Below the pieces are notes generated by a model, which ran no database searches, was not told the DNA's origin, and worked only from the letters and a program-made list of their open reading frames with translations. From Anaerolineales bacterium HSG25 (lineage in GTDB: Bacteria > Chloroflexota > Anaerolineae > 4572-78 > J111), in assembly GCA_030377865.1 (NCBI GenBank), contig JAUCGA010000006.1, positions 1 through 64,000 on the forward strand: DNA of 64,000 nucleotides. Direction: 5' to 3'. A program made the position numbers and the translations under genes. Shown piece by piece: positions 43,249-53,037 of this stretch (positions within the stretch are counted from its first letter, which is position 1; each line of letters starts with the position of its first letter).

Positions 43249-43310
43249 ATGGTTAACTACATATCGACTAACCCACATTCCAAGTTAGTTTTGAAAATAA
43301 TGATGGCAAA

Positions 43311-44309
43311 TTACCACGCATAAGCATTGGGCGCTTCTCCACCCGGACCGGGGAAGATGTCGTCTAGCTTTTGCAATGTCTCATCATCCAGCGTGACCTC
43401 TGTAGCTCGGACCGCGCCTTCTAACTGTTCCATGGTACGTGGCCCGATAATCGGCGCGGTGACAACTGGATTATGCAACAACCAAGCGAGGGCTATGGTG
43501 GCGGGTTCTTCGCCCAGTTCCTTGCATAAAGATTCATATTTTTCTAGTTGATCTCGTTTTTCATTGACCTGCTTTTCAAAATCCTCACCTTTACGCCGCC
43601 CCGATTCCAGTTTCTCCAGCGCTCCACCAAGTAGACCACCAGCCAACGGACTCCACGGAATCAAGCCCAAACCGTAATGCCGACAGGCTGGAATCACTTC
43701 TAGTTCTATATGGCGATTATCGAGATGATAGATGCTCTGCTCGCTGGCGAGTCCCATCAAACCTCGTTTTGAGGCCTCTTGGCAGGCCGTAGCGATGTCC
43801 CATCCGGCAAAGTTGCTAGAGCCAACATAAACAATTTTGCCCTGTTTACTCAGGTTATCAAACGCATGCCACGTTTCATCCCACGGACAATCTCGGTCAA
43901 TATGGTGCATCTGATACAGGTCGATCCAGTCGGTCTGAAGTCGCTTGAGACTCCCTTCGCAATGTTTGCGTATTTTGTAAGCTGACAGACTCCGTCCATC
44001 GCTATTAACTTCTGGCAAGTTGGCTTTCCGCTCAACAGGATTGTAGACTTTGGTGGCTAACACCGTCGCCTCACGTCGTCCGCCCCCTTGAGCCAGCCAG
44101 CGCCCGATAATCTCCTCGGTCCAGCCATGCTCCGTTTCCCAGCCGTACACGTCAGCCGTGTCAAAAAAGTTAATGCCGAGTTCTAAAGCTCGATCCATAA
44201 TCTTGAAGCTGTCCTCCTCCGAGGTGTGCCAGCCAAAGTTCATAGTTCCTAAACAAAGGTTACTAACTAAAACTCCATGTTTTCCTAAACGTTTATGTTC
44301 AATAGACAT
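43311..44309 (-). CDS. Aldo/keto reductase
   Basis: 332 aa, NADPH-dependent TIM barrel. N-terminus RLGKHGVLVSNLCLGTMNFGW. Catalytic tetrad visible: Asp in INFFDTADVYGW, Tyr in DVYG, Lys in VLATKVYN, His in DLYQMHHIDRD. Cofactor end: SPLAGGLLGG and IIGPRTMEQLEGAVRATEV. Substrate not predictable. It is single on its strand. R3 with nested R1 lies just upstream of its start, so the native promoter may be altered. Confidence 0.95.
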   Translation of the reverse strand: MSIEHKRLGKHGVLVSNLCLGTMNFGWHTSEEDSFKIMDRALELGINFFDTADVYGWETEHGWTEEIIGRWLAQGGGRREATVLATKVYNPVERKANLPEVNSDGRSLSAYKIRKHCEGSLKRLQTDWIDLYQMHHIDRDCPWDETWHAFDNLSKQGKIVYVGSSNFAGWDIATACQEASKRGLMGLASEQSIYHLDNRHIELEVIPACRHYGLGLIPWSPLAGGLLGGALEKLESGRRKGEDFEKQVNEKRDQLEKYESLCKELGEEPATIALAWLLHNPVVTAPIIGPRTMEQLEGAVRATEVTLDDETLQKLDDIFPGPGGEAPNAYAW

Positions 44310-44330
44310 ATCATGCTCCTTTTTTGATTA

Positions 44331-44529
44331 GACTTGTTCGGCAATAACTTGTCATCGCATAAAAACTCAAATTCGAGATATGCGGAGTGCAAAAGCAATG
44401 TAAAGGTTCAGCAAAACCCCCTAGAAACCCGATTTCTTTGAGAAATCGGGTTTCTGATGCTCTTTCTAGCGAGTTCACTGAATATTTACAAGCAATCAGC
44501 TTTTGCACTCCTTTATTCCCGAACAACTC
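44331..44529 (-). mobile_element. R3 element, copy 4, with R1 nested
   Basis: TA|GACTTGTTCGGCAATAA at the left and CCGAACAACTC|TA at the right; the interior is broken by R1 (44400-44489). Part of the internal stem is missing. It lies between the aldo/keto reductase and lgt genes. Confidence 0.82.
44400..44489 (-). mobile_element. R1 element, copy 6 (in R3, 7-bp direct repeat)
   Basis: 90 bp (one base shorter than the consensus near CCCCCTAG). AAGCAAT flanks both sides (44393-44399 and 44490-44496), 7 bp, likely an 8-bp duplication that lost a base. Confidence 0.85.
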
Positions 44530-44535
44530 TATTTA

Positions 44536-45474
44536 CTAACTCGATTTTTGTTGTGCCCGATGCCGCCGTCGACCTTTTGAGCCTGAGCCGTCGATATTGG
44601 GTTTTGTCGCCTGTTGAGGGTTTTGGTGACGGAAGACAGCTAGTCCCACACCAAGTATAATCAGCAAACCGCTGACGATTTGAGCGGTAGGGATGCCACT
44701 AATCACCCACGCATCGGGACGTAAATTTTCGATGAGCAATCGCCCAAGTGGATACCAGATTAAATAGATGGAGAGAATGTCTCCGTCATACAGTTTACTG
44801 GCATATTTGCGTCCAATCCACATCATCAGGGCAAACCCGACCAAGTTCCAGAGTGATTCGTACAGAAATACCGGATGAAACATGGTGTCAAGCGGATAGG
44901 CCGTTAGGTCATTGTAGGGTGTAATCCGTTGATTGAAGTTGGTAATCAGGATACCCCACGGTAAATCGGTGGGAGGGCCATATAACTCTTGGTTAAAATA
45001 GTTGCCCCAACGTCCAACAGCTTGAGCCAAAATCATGCCGGGAGCCAAAACATCAAGCCAACGCCAGACAATAAGATTTTCTCGATAGGTGTAGATCAAT
45101 ACAGCGATGATACCGCCCAACAAGGCCCCAAAAATACCAATCCCACCGCTCCATATCTGTAGTGCGGTAGGAAAAGGGATGGTGATGCCAAAGATAACAT
45201 AGTCGGTAAAGGGTTGTTCGTAAAAATAGTAGTTAAAGCCTCGACTTGCGCCCGGCGGGGAGGATAATACGTGGTATAACCGCGCACCTAGAATCCCAAA
45301 GATGAGACACCAGATAAGTAGGTTCCAAACATGGTCAGGATTTTCTCTGCGCCGTTTGGCTTCAATGGTTCCAACATAGGCGGCTAATAGCGCGCCCGTA
45401 ACAATCAGTAGACCGTACCAACGAATCATAAACGGTCCAAATTCAAACAAAATAGGGTTTTCAGGGGATGGCAT
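44536..45474 (-). CDS. lgt: Prolipoprotein diacylglyceryl transferase
   Basis: 312 aa, inner-membrane enzyme with about seven helices that moves diacylglycerol from phosphatidylglycerol to the lipobox cysteine. Signature VGRWGNYFNQELYG, preceded by LAPGMILAQA; N-terminal FEFGPFMIRWYGLLIVTGALLAA and HPVFLYESLWNLVGF and LYGRLLIEN-type GRLLIENLRPDAW agree. Basic C-terminus (GSKGRRRHRAQQKSS). It would process the large binding lipoproteins in this window. SD GGAG upstream. Convergent/adjacent to R3. Confidence 0.96.
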   Translation of the reverse strand: MPSPENPILFEFGPFMIRWYGLLIVTGALLAAYVGTIEAKRRRENPDHVWNLLIWCLIFGILGARLYHVLSSPPGASRGFNYYFYEQPFTDYVIFGITIPFPTALQIWSGGIGIFGALLGGIIAVLIYTYRENLIVWRWLDVLAPGMILAQAVGRWGNYFNQELYGPPTDLPWGILITNFNQRITPYNDLTAYPLDTMFHPVFLYESLWNLVGFALMMWIGRKYASKLYDGDILSIYLIWYPLGRLLIENLRPDAWVISGIPTAQIVSGLLIILGVGLAVFRHQNPQQATKPNIDGSGSKGRRRHRAQQKSS

Positions 45475-45533
45475 ATCTGCTCCAAAGTGATAAAGATTTT
45501 GGGGCGAATATTACCATTAACCGACCTGAATCA

Positions 45534-45560
45534 CAAGACCATGCATGAGGCATGGTCTTG
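45534..45560. repeat. Perfect hairpin CAAGACCATGC / GCATGGTCTTG
   Basis: Eleven-base arms with a 5-base loop, just upstream of lgt. No T-run, so it is not a clear terminator; possibly a leader structure or repeat. Confidence 0.55.
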
Positions 45561-45692
45561 GTTGTTGCTAAAAACTAGTTGAGCACCAGAAGTTTATCGT
45601 TTCTCAACAAAAACAATTCAGGACACGGATAAACGCGGATATCCGTGAAAATATGTATCAATCCGTGTTCGAAAAAAATTGTAGCTAGCTCA

Positions 45693-45794
45693 ATGAATCG
45701 ACAAACGTTTGAAGCACCTACGGAACGAGCGGCCTTGAGTTTCGTTTGGGCCAAAGAGGCCAAAGAGATATTCAATACCCATTCGGGCACGTAG
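45693..45794 (+). CDS. Very small ORF, doubtful
   Basis: 33 codons, MNRQTFEAPTERAALSFVWA and EIFNTHSGT, with amphipathic helical character and a stop TAG. No SD. It could be a gene relic or chance. The opposite strand has a similar-length frame with no better support. Confidence 0.2.
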   Translation: MNRQTFEAPTERAALSFVWAKEAKEIFNTHSGT

Positions 45795-45833
45795 GAGCAA
45801 AGTACCTTGAAAGATATGACTTCTCCTGCGAGG

Positions 45834-45931
45834 GTAAATATTCAGTGAACAGTGAACTCGCCAGAAAAAGTGTCAGAAACTCGATTTCTTTGGGAAATCG
45901 AGTTTCTAAAGCGATGTTACTGAACTTTTAC
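45834..45931 (+). mobile_element. R1 element, copy 7 (diverged, 98 bp)
   Basis: Starts GTAAATATTCAGTGAACAGT, with a 7-bp internal duplication of CAGTGAA, and ends CTGAACTTTTAC. Its centre shows paired changes (AACTCGATTTCT versus AAATCGAGTTTCT), so the hairpin is kept. No target duplication. Probably the oldest copy. Confidence 0.8.
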
Positions 45932-46265
45932 AAGCGAACTACAGGGAGGCTTCGCGCTAGCGAATGGGCGAATATGTGAATGGCGAATATTCGTTGAATC
46001 GCCCGAACAACTGATAACTACGCAGAACTCATCCAATGGCTATTATAGAGCAGAATTTTCAGGATAGGAGAATAAAAATCCTCATATCCTAGAGATTCTA
46101 CTCTAAACAACGTAAATACTGTAGGCTACTCAATTTCTTGGAAATTTAAAAAACTGGAACTGCCTTGGAGGTGTTGAAGATGTGATTTCATCCGAATCAT
46201 GATACAATCCAAGCTAACAACTATGTCGCTATAATAACTATTTTGTAGGTACAAAGGTATAATCA
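45932..46265 (+). other. Upstream region of the CHAT/C13 array
   Basis: No gene. It holds a solo R4-like end (AATTTAAAAAACTGGAACTG at 46143-46162), a weak hairpin AGGATAGGAG...CTCATATCCT (46052-46090) and a TATAAT at 46230-46235 without a matching -35 box. SD AAAGG lies before the ATG at 46266. Confidence 0.45.
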
Positions 46266-48035
46266 ATGTCATCAAGTAAAACTTTTCTCGATGTTGAAAT
46301 CCATATTAAAAAGCTAACCGAAAACGGTTATCCAATTGAATTAACCCTTAACCAGAATGAGCAACAGTTTCGCGGGGGGTATCTGCCTGCCGACATTGTC
46401 GATTGGCAATCAACGGCCTCATTAGTGGCTGATGGACAACAGCTTTTGGCCTACTTGTTGATTGACCCCGAAACAGCCGCGGCGTGGCACCAGATTAAGG
46501 GACAAAGTCAACGACGGCGCATTCGGTTAAGGATTGATGCCGATGCTCCTGAGCTACATGTTTTACCTTGGGAAGCATTGCACGATGAACAAAATTCGGT
46601 AGCGGCTAGTGCAATGACTCCATTTTCACGTTATCTCGCCGGAAAATGGCCGGTCAATATACCGTTGACAACACGCCCTCTCAAAATGTTAGTAGTCATT
46701 GCTAACCCCACCAATTTGGCCGATTACAAATTGACCCCGATTAAGGTATCTACCGAGGAACAGTTACTGGAGACCGCCTTCGATGATTTGACAATCGGTC
46801 AAGTTGAGCGCACCTACCTGTCCAAACCAATAACCCTAACTCGTTTGGAAGCCGCTTTGAATAAAGGATATGATCTGCTTCATATTATTTGTCATGGTGC
46901 ATTTAGTACAAGGCGGAATCAGGCAGTACTTTATCTAGCCGATAACGCAAATCGGGTCAAACTGGCTCGCGATACCGACCTAACCGCCATGCTGAGTCGG
47001 TTATCCTTCCTGCCAAGGTTGATATTTTTAGCCAGTTGCCAAACCGCCAACCAAACTCCAGCGGATGCGTTTCGGGGATTGGCTCCACAGTTGGTCAAAG
47101 CCGGTATTCCGACTGTATTAGCCATGCAAGATTTGGTACCTGTTAAAACGGCTCAAACCTTTAGCCAAACTTTTTATCGCGAGCTATTTAGTCATGGTCA
47201 AATTGATTTAGCCAGTAATCAAGCCCGTTCGGCTGTACTAACCGCAGGGTTACCCGGCAGTGCAATTCCGGTGCTGTTTAGTCGTCTGCCCAAAAATCAA
47301 CTACTGACCATTCCTACAGGTGATTCACTTCCTATCATTACCCGAAAACCGTTCGAGCCGGAGACAATCTACATCCCTGCTGGCTCATTTTTGATGGGGT
47401 CTGACCGAAAACAGGTTGAGTTACCAGCCTATCGGATTGGTAGATATCCAGTGACCAATGTAGAATTTGCCGCGTTTATTGCCGCCACGGGTGATGTCAT
47501 CACCTCCCTCAGATGGCCGGGGCAAAAACCAGCCCCCGAACAAAATATGTTACCTGTAACTGGCATTAACTGGTATTTAGCCGTAAAATATTGCCAATGG
47601 TTAAGCGAACAAACCGGTCGCGCATACAGTCTCCCCTCCGAGACTCAATGGGAGAAGGCCGCCGCCGGAACAAAAGGATTATCCTATCCGTGGGGAGAAA
47701 CATGGCAGGAAAACCGCGCCAATCCCAATCCTAACCAGATTACCGCGGTCAATCTCTACGATGCTCAAAATGAGTACGGCTGTTATGACCTGGTGGGCAA
47801 CCTACGCGAATGGACAACCAGTTTGTGGGGAACCAACCCCCGTGAACCAGAGCCGGAGTATGATGGTCGTAATGACCTCACCGTTAACAGCCAAGTACGT
47901 CGTATCTATCGGGGCGGTGCAACCAACACCCCCAACACTATGACCTGTCAAATTCGCCAAGCGGCCATGCCTAAGACAAATTTTCGCCTCAATCAGCATG
48001 GGTTACGAGTGGTGATGCAAATAAATACAGTTTGA
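46266..48035 (+). CDS. CHAT protease fused to FGE-sulfatase fold
   Basis: 589 aa, no signal peptide, so cytoplasmic. Residues ~75-345 are a CHAT (caspase-like, clan CD) domain: LRIDADAPELHVLPWEAL, catalytic His210 in IICHGAF and Cys258 in FLASCQTA, AFRGLAPQLVKAGIPTVLAMQ. Residues ~365-589 are an FGE-sulfatase fold (IYIPAGSFLMGS, RYPVTNVEFA, LPSETQWEKAAAG, YPWGE, LVGNLREW, IYRGGA), lacking the Cys pair of real FGE. CHAT proteases act in bacterial defence and regulated death (for example with TPR or gasdermin partners); the FGE fold may be the ligand-sensing part. First gene of the array; the next follows after 18 bp with a strong SD. Confidence 0.93.
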   Translation: MSSSKTFLDVEIHIKKLTENGYPIELTLNQNEQQFRGGYLPADIVDWQSTASLVADGQQLLAYLLIDPETAAAWHQIKGQSQRRRIRLRIDADAPELHVLPWEALHDEQNSVAASAMTPFSRYLAGKWPVNIPLTTRPLKMLVVIANPTNLADYKLTPIKVSTEEQLLETAFDDLTIGQVERTYLSKPITLTRLEAALNKGYDLLHIICHGAFSTRRNQAVLYLADNANRVKLARDTDLTAMLSRLSFLPRLIFLASCQTANQTPADAFRGLAPQLVKAGIPTVLAMQDLVPVKTAQTFSQTFYRELFSHGQIDLASNQARSAVLTAGLPGSAIPVLFSRLPKNQLLTIPTGDSLPIITRKPFEPETIYIPAGSFLMGSDRKQVELPAYRIGRYPVTNVEFAAFIAATGDVITSLRWPGQKPAPEQNMLPVTGINWYLAVKYCQWLSEQTGRAYSLPSETQWEKAAAGTKGLSYPWGETWQENRANPNPNQITAVNLYDAQNEYGCYDLVGNLREWTTSLWGTNPREPEPEYDGRNDLTVNSQVRRIYRGGATNTPNTMTCQIRQAAMPKTNFRLNQHGLRVVMQINTV

Positions 48036-48053
48036 TATCAAAAGGAGTAATTA

Positions 48054-50423
48054 ATGCTATCCAAATTAACCTATTTATCCATAACCGTTATACTATTGCT
48101 GGGCCTATACAGCCAAACCCACCAAACGCACGCCCAAGACAGCTACGAACCAAACGACACCTGTACTAGCGCCACCCCCATTGAACCGGATGGCACACTA
48201 CAAACCCACAACTTTACCAGCGCGACTGACGAGGATTGGTTGACCTTTCCGGTTATTTCTGGTACGGAATATCTAATCGATATCCAACCTCCTTCCGAAT
48301 CACAAGCTGACCTGCTGGTGGCGATTTATGACGACTGTAACCAGTTGCCAACCGATACTGAAAATGAGATATTTACCCCAGGAGTACGGTATCGGTTTTT
48401 CGCTCCTAACGATGGTATCTACTACCTAAAAGCAAGAGGTTATTCAACTGACGATGACGACTTTGATCCACTGACCAACTATAGCTACCATGTGACAGTG
48501 CGCGATCTGCCCCAAACCGCTCAACCGGGTGCATTGCTGCTAGTGGCGGGACGGTTACGCACCGCAGACCCTCTGCAACAAAACATCTACAATGTGACCG
48601 ATGAGGTCTATAAACTGTTTCTGGCTAATGGCTATACTGGCGAAGAGATTTACTACATGGCGCATGAGGATAACAACCCCGATGACGACCCTTTGACTGA
48701 TGATGTGGATAACCTAGACCCGACCCCAACCAATTTACAGAACGCTATCACCCAATGGGCTGTGGATAAGGTTGGCCCTAACCGAGCCTTCACCCTGTAT
48801 CTGATGGATCATGGCACAGAGAACAAATTCTATCTGGATGGGACGGGACAGACGGTGACCGCTATTGAGTTGGACGCTTGGCTAACCGAACTAGAAACTG
48901 CCGCGCCCGGCGTACGCATCAATGTGATTATCGAAGCCTGTCACTCCGGTAGTTTTGTCAAAACCCTCAGCAAACCCGGACGGCTGATCATGACCTCCAC
49001 TGCCTCGGCCTCGGTGGCTTATGCCTCTATGCAGAGTAAACGAGGGGCCATCTTCTCCGATGCATTTATAAATGGTCTTGGGCGAGGCATGAGCCTGTTT
49101 AACAGTTTTGAGGAGGCTCGCGCCATTGCCCAATCGGCCCATAAAGACCAACAGCCGTGGTTGGATGATAATGGAGATGGCTTGTACACCCCTGCGGATG
49201 GACAAGAAGCGGCCAAACGGGGCTTTGCTTACTCTGGTACTTTTTCCGATGTGGGCAACTATCCGCCTTATCCCATGTGGGCTGAGGTGACGGCTGTAGA
49301 TTTGGAATTATGTGATTCCCCTTCCCAAACGGATGGCTCCCTAGAAGTGGGTCAAGTCAAAATCTGCACTCGTGTTACTGACGATAACCCCAAAGATAAC
49401 CTGACTGTGTGGGCGGTTGTTTATCCGCCTGATTACCAGCTCCCCATCGCTGAGGATACCGAAACCTTGGTTAATGAACCTTTAGAGCGCAAACTGCTAA
49501 CCGATGATAATGCTGATACGATTTATGAAGGCTTACACACCTTTACCGAACGAGGCACTTATCAGGTGGTTATCTACGCCCGTGATGAGGATGGTGCTTT
49601 GGGCCGTCCGCGTCGCTTGACGATTGAAGTGGGCAAAACCGCTTATTTGCCTATTGTTTTGAAACACTTTCCTATACCAATGAGCATTACCTCTACCAGC
49701 ATCGTGTTAATTCCACCCGGGGAATTTAGCATGGGCAGTGACAGTGGGGATAGGGATAAACAACCCATCCATACCGTCTACCTCGACACGTATTACATCG
49801 ACAAATACGAAGTGACCAATGCTCAATATGCAAATTGTGTGACCGCTGGCAGTTGTACTCCGCCGAGCCAAACTAGCTCCTATACCCGTGATAGTTACTA
49901 TGGCAACCCGATATATAACAACTATCCAGTGATTTATGTGAATTGGGAGCAGGCCACCAATTACTGTAGTTGGGCAGGTAAACGGTTGCCTACCGAAGCA
50001 GAGTGGGAAAAAGCGGCCCGGGGGACTGGTGCCCGCACTTATCCGTGGGGTAATGATTTTGATGGTAGTCGTCTCAATTTTTGTGATAAAAACTGTCCGT
50101 GGCATTGGGCTAATCAAGATTATAATGATGGTTATGCAGATACTGCTCCTGTCGGTAGTTATCCGACTGGGGTCAGTCCATATCAAGCACATGACATGGC
50201 TGGCAATGTGTGGGAGTGGGTACAGGATTGCTACAATGATTCGTATTATGGTAATAGTCCAACTAATAATCCGGTGAACGCCTCATGTAGTAATCTCCAC
50301 GTCTTGCGTGGCGGTTCGTGGGACAATAACGATAACGTCGTCCGTTCCATAGACCGTAGCTGGTTCAGTCCAGCGAACACAAACAACAATGTCGGTTTTC
50401 GTTGCGCCCTCTCTCCATCGTAG
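48054..50423 (+). CDS. Secreted C13 (legumain-like) peptidase fused to FGE fold, paralogue 1
   Basis: 789 aa. SD AAAAGGAG. Signal peptide [20 protein letters not shown] with cleavage near AHAQ-like HTHAQD. Residues ~33-150 are a PPC-type beta domain ([23 protein letters not shown]). Residues ~160-400 are a clan-CD C13 peptidase: ALLLVAGRL, His253 in [12 protein letters not shown], Cys296 in [11 protein letters not shown], and an EF-like loop DDNGDGLYT. An Ig-like stretch follows (~410-525), the motif YLPIVLK, then an FGE fold (~550-789: [42 protein letters not shown]). The FGE Cys pair is absent. It should act outside the cell or in the cell wall. Cotranscribed with its neighbours by spacing. 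Confidence 0.92.
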   Translation: MLSKLTYLSITVILLLGLYSQTHQTHAQDSYEPNDTCTSATPIEPDGTLQTHNFTSATDEDWLTFPVISGTEYLIDIQPPSESQADLLVAIYDDCNQLPTDTENEIFTPGVRYRFFAPNDGIYYLKARGYSTDDDDFDPLTNYSYHVTVRDLPQTAQPGALLLVAGRLRTADPLQQNIYNVTDEVYKLFLANGYTGEEIYYMAHEDNNPDDDPLTDDVDNLDPTPTNLQNAITQWAVDKVGPNRAFTLYLMDHGTENKFYLDGTGQTVTAIELDAWLTELETAAPGVRINVIIEACHSGSFVKTLSKPGRLIMTSTASASVAYASMQSKRGAIFSDAFINGLGRGMSLFNSFEEARAIAQSAHKDQQPWLDDNGDGLYTPADGQEAAKRGFAYSGTFSDVGNYPPYPMWAEVTAVDLELCDSPSQTDGSLEVGQVKICTRVTDDNPKDNLTVWAVVYPPDYQLPIAEDTETLVNEPLERKLLTDDNADTIYEGLHTFTERGTYQVVIYARDEDGALGRPRRLTIEVGKTAYLPIVLKHFPIPMSITSTSIVLIPPGEFSMGSDSGDRDKQPIHTVYLDTYYIDKYEVTNAQYANCVTAGSCTPPSQTSSYTRDSYYGNPIYNNYPVIYVNWEQATNYCSWAGKRLPTEAEWEKAARGTGARTYPWGNDFDGSRLNFCDKNCPWHWANQDYNDGYADTAPVGSYPTGVSPYQAHDMAGNVWEWVQDCYNDSYYGNSPTNNPVNASCSNLHVLRGGSWDNNDNVVRSIDRSWFSPANTNNNVGFRCALSPS

Positions 50424-50451
50424 TTACATCTCAATCTAAAGGAATATATTA

Positions 50452-52869
50452 ATGTTATCCAAAACAATCTACCTATCCATAACCGTTATACTATTGCTTG
50501 GCCTATACAGCCAAAGCCCCCAAAGTTATGCCCAAAATAACTACGAACCGAATGACGATTGTGGGTCTGCCACCGCCATTGAGCCGGATGGCACCCGACA
50601 GACCCACACCTTTATCACTGCGGCTGATGAAGATTGGCTCTCCTTTTCGGTTATTTCTGGTACGGAATATCTGGTTGACATTCAACCCCCCTTACAATCG
50701 CTGGCCGATTTGATTGTAGCCGCTTATGATGGCTGTAATACTGTGCCCACCGACACTAAAAACGAAACCTTTACCCCCGGGGCGCGCTTGCGAATTTTGG
50801 CTCCTGCTGATGGCACTTATTACCTCAAGATAACCAGTGCTTTAAACCCGTTGGAACCACAGACCGACTACAGCTATTATGTGACGGTGCAGGATATTCC
50901 CCAAATTGCTCAACCCGGAGCCTTAATTCTGGTGGCCGGACGGCTACGTACTGCCGACCCCTTGCAACAGAATATTTTTAATGTGACCGACGAGGTCTAT
51001 AAACTATTTTTGGACAATGGTTATACTCGTGAAGAAATTTACTACATGGCCCATGAGGATCATAATCCTGGCAATGATTCGTTGCCGGATGTGGATAACA
51101 TTGACCCCAATCCAGTTGATTTACAAAACGCCATTACCCAATGGGCGGTGGATAAGGTTGGCCCCAACCGCGCCTTTACCCTGTATCTGATGGATCATGG
51201 CACCGAGAATAAAATCTATCTGGATGGTACGGGGCAAACCGTGACCGCTGACGAGTTGAATGCATGGCTGACCAAGCTAGAGCAGGCCGCGCCCGGGGTA
51301 CGGATCAATGTAATTATCGAAGCCTGCCATTCAGGTAGTTTTGTCAAAACCCTCAGCAAATCGGGACGGCTGATCATGACCTCCACCGCCTCGGCTTCGG
51401 TGGCGTATGCCTCTATACAGGGTAAACGGGGAGCCATATTTTCCGATGCCTTTGTGAACGGCCTGGGGCGGGGCATGAGTCTGTTTAACAGTTTTGAGGA
51501 GGCTCGCTCTATTACCGAATCGGCTCACAAAGATCAACAGCCGTGGTTGGATGACAATGGGGATGGGTTATACACTGCTGAAGATGGACAAGAAGCGGCC
51601 AAACGGGGCTTTGCCTATGCTGGAACCTTCCCGGGAGTGGGCAACTATCCGCCTTACCCCATGTGGGCCGAGGTGGTGGAACAAAATAGTAGCACTCAAC
51701 AGGAGTTTTTTGAGATCGGTCAACAACTCAACATTCGCACCCGAGTGACAGATGATACCCCTAATGGCAATATTACTGTTTGGGTTCGAATCTATCCACA
51801 CGACTATCTCCCCCCAGTAGCTAAAGATACAGAAACATTAGTTGATGAGAGTGATTTGGAGGAAAAATTGTTAAACGATCAGGATGTAGATACTGTTTAT
51901 GAAGGGACACATACCTTTACCGAACGAGGCACCTATCAACTGGTCATCTATGCTCGAGATGAGGATGGCGCTTTGGGTCGTCCCCGCCGGTTAACCGTTA
52001 AAGTTGGTAAGCCAAAAATGTATTTGCCCAATATATTGGTATATCCAACCTCAACCCCAACACCAATCCCAACGCCAACTGTAACCCCAACCCCAACGGC
52101 AACGCCTATTAACATGGCTTTCGTTCCAGCCGGGGAGTTTACAATGGGCAGTGACAGCGGAGAAAGCGATGAAAAACCGGTTCATACGGTTTCTCTGGAT
52201 ACCTTTTATATTGATAAATACGAAGTGACCAATGCTCAATATGCCACCTTTTTGAATGAGCAGGGCAACCAAACTGAGGGTGGGGTACCTTGGTTGGATG
52301 CCGCTGATAGTAGCGTTGAGATTCATCAACAGGGAGATCAATGGCGCGCCGATGAGGGGTATAGCAACCATCCGGTGGTAGAGGTAACTTGGTATGGGGC
52401 AGGAGCATACTGTAGCTGGGCCGACAAACGGCTCCCGACCGAGGCCGAGTGGGAAAAAGCGGCTCGGGGCACGACCGCGCAGACCTATCCTTGGGGAAAT
52501 ACCTTTGATGGTAGTCGGCTCAATTTCTGTGATAAACAGTGTATATTTAGTTGGGCTGATCAAAATTATGATGATGGTTATAAAGATACTGCTCCTATTG
52601 GCAGTTATCCTAACGGGGTTAGCCCCTATGGCGTTTATGACATGGCAGGTAATGTAGAAGAGTGGGTGCAAGATTGTTACAATAGCTCTTATTATGGCGA
52701 TTCTCCTGATACCAACCCAATCAATGAATCATTATGTTCCAGTAGTATTTCGCGCGTTTTGCGTGGTGGGTCGTATTTTGACAAATCGAGTGATGTACGC
52801 ACCACCGCTCGTTCTTTTAGTGATCCAACTAGCTCATACAGTTGGATGGGCTTCCGTTGTGTTCGTTGA
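50452..52869 (+). CDS. Secreted C13 peptidase fused to FGE fold, paralogue 2
   Basis: 805 aa, same layout as the gene before it: signal peptide (SYAQNN), PPC domain, C13 domain with His249 and Cys292, EF-like loop DDNGDGLYT, Ig-like part, motif MYLPNILVYP. A Thr-Pro linker (residues ~530-545) follows, then a FGE fold with an insert (NEQGNQTEGGVPWLDAADSS) not found in paralogue 1, VLRGGSYF and WMGFRCVR. The protease core is close to paralogue 1, whereas the C-terminal fold is far less alike. SD AAAGGA. The next gene is 168 bp away with R2 between. Confidence 0.92.
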   Translation: MLSKTIYLSITVILLLGLYSQSPQSYAQNNYEPNDDCGSATAIEPDGTRQTHTFITAADEDWLSFSVISGTEYLVDIQPPLQSLADLIVAAYDGCNTVPTDTKNETFTPGARLRILAPADGTYYLKITSALNPLEPQTDYSYYVTVQDIPQIAQPGALILVAGRLRTADPLQQNIFNVTDEVYKLFLDNGYTREEIYYMAHEDHNPGNDSLPDVDNIDPNPVDLQNAITQWAVDKVGPNRAFTLYLMDHGTENKIYLDGTGQTVTADELNAWLTKLEQAAPGVRINVIIEACHSGSFVKTLSKSGRLIMTSTASASVAYASIQGKRGAIFSDAFVNGLGRGMSLFNSFEEARSITESAHKDQQPWLDDNGDGLYTAEDGQEAAKRGFAYAGTFPGVGNYPPYPMWAEVVEQNSSTQQEFFEIGQQLNIRTRVTDDTPNGNITVWVRIYPHDYLPPVAKDTETLVDESDLEEKLLNDQDVDTVYEGTHTFTERGTYQLVIYARDEDGALGRPRRLTVKVGKPKMYLPNILVYPTSTPTPIPTPTVTPTPTATPINMAFVPAGEFTMGSDSGESDEKPVHTVSLDTFYIDKYEVTNAQYATFLNEQGNQTEGGVPWLDAADSSVEIHQQGDQWRADEGYSNHPVVEVTWYGAGAYCSWADKRLPTEAEWEKAARGTTAQTYPWGNTFDGSRLNFCDKQCIFSWADQNYDDGYKDTAPIGSYPNGVSPYGVYDMAGNVEEWVQDCYNSSYYGDSPDTNPINESLCSSSISRVLRGGSYFDKSSDVRTTARSFSDPTSSYSWMGFRCVR

Positions 52870-52907
52870 TTCTAATAATAATTGGTTCGCTTTTCTATAA
52901 TATTCTA

Positions 52908-53008
52908 AGGAATGAGGCCTAAATAAGTTGCACGCTTCAGAGTGGTTCAATCTTTAAGATTGAACCACTCTCATGGCGAACTGCACAAGTTAATTAATGC
53001 CCATTCCT
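52908..53008 (+). repeat. R2 element, copy 5 (complete)
   Basis: AGGAATGAGGCCTAAATAAG at the left; the right end TTAATTAATGCCCATTCCT is its imperfect complement; central palindrome AGAGTGGTTCAATCTTTAAG with complement. It is the only sizeable break within the array. Confidence 0.85.
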
Positions 53009-53037
53009 GAGCCGTGTACTTAACTAAGGAGTAATTA

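Noticed and set aside
45834-45931. Target duplication for R1 copy 7
   Set aside because: CTGCGAGG and AAGCGAAC share only GCGA, no more than chance.
46230-46235. TATAAT as promoter of the CHAT/C13 array
   Set aside because: No -35-like box at 16-18 bases; kept only as a note.
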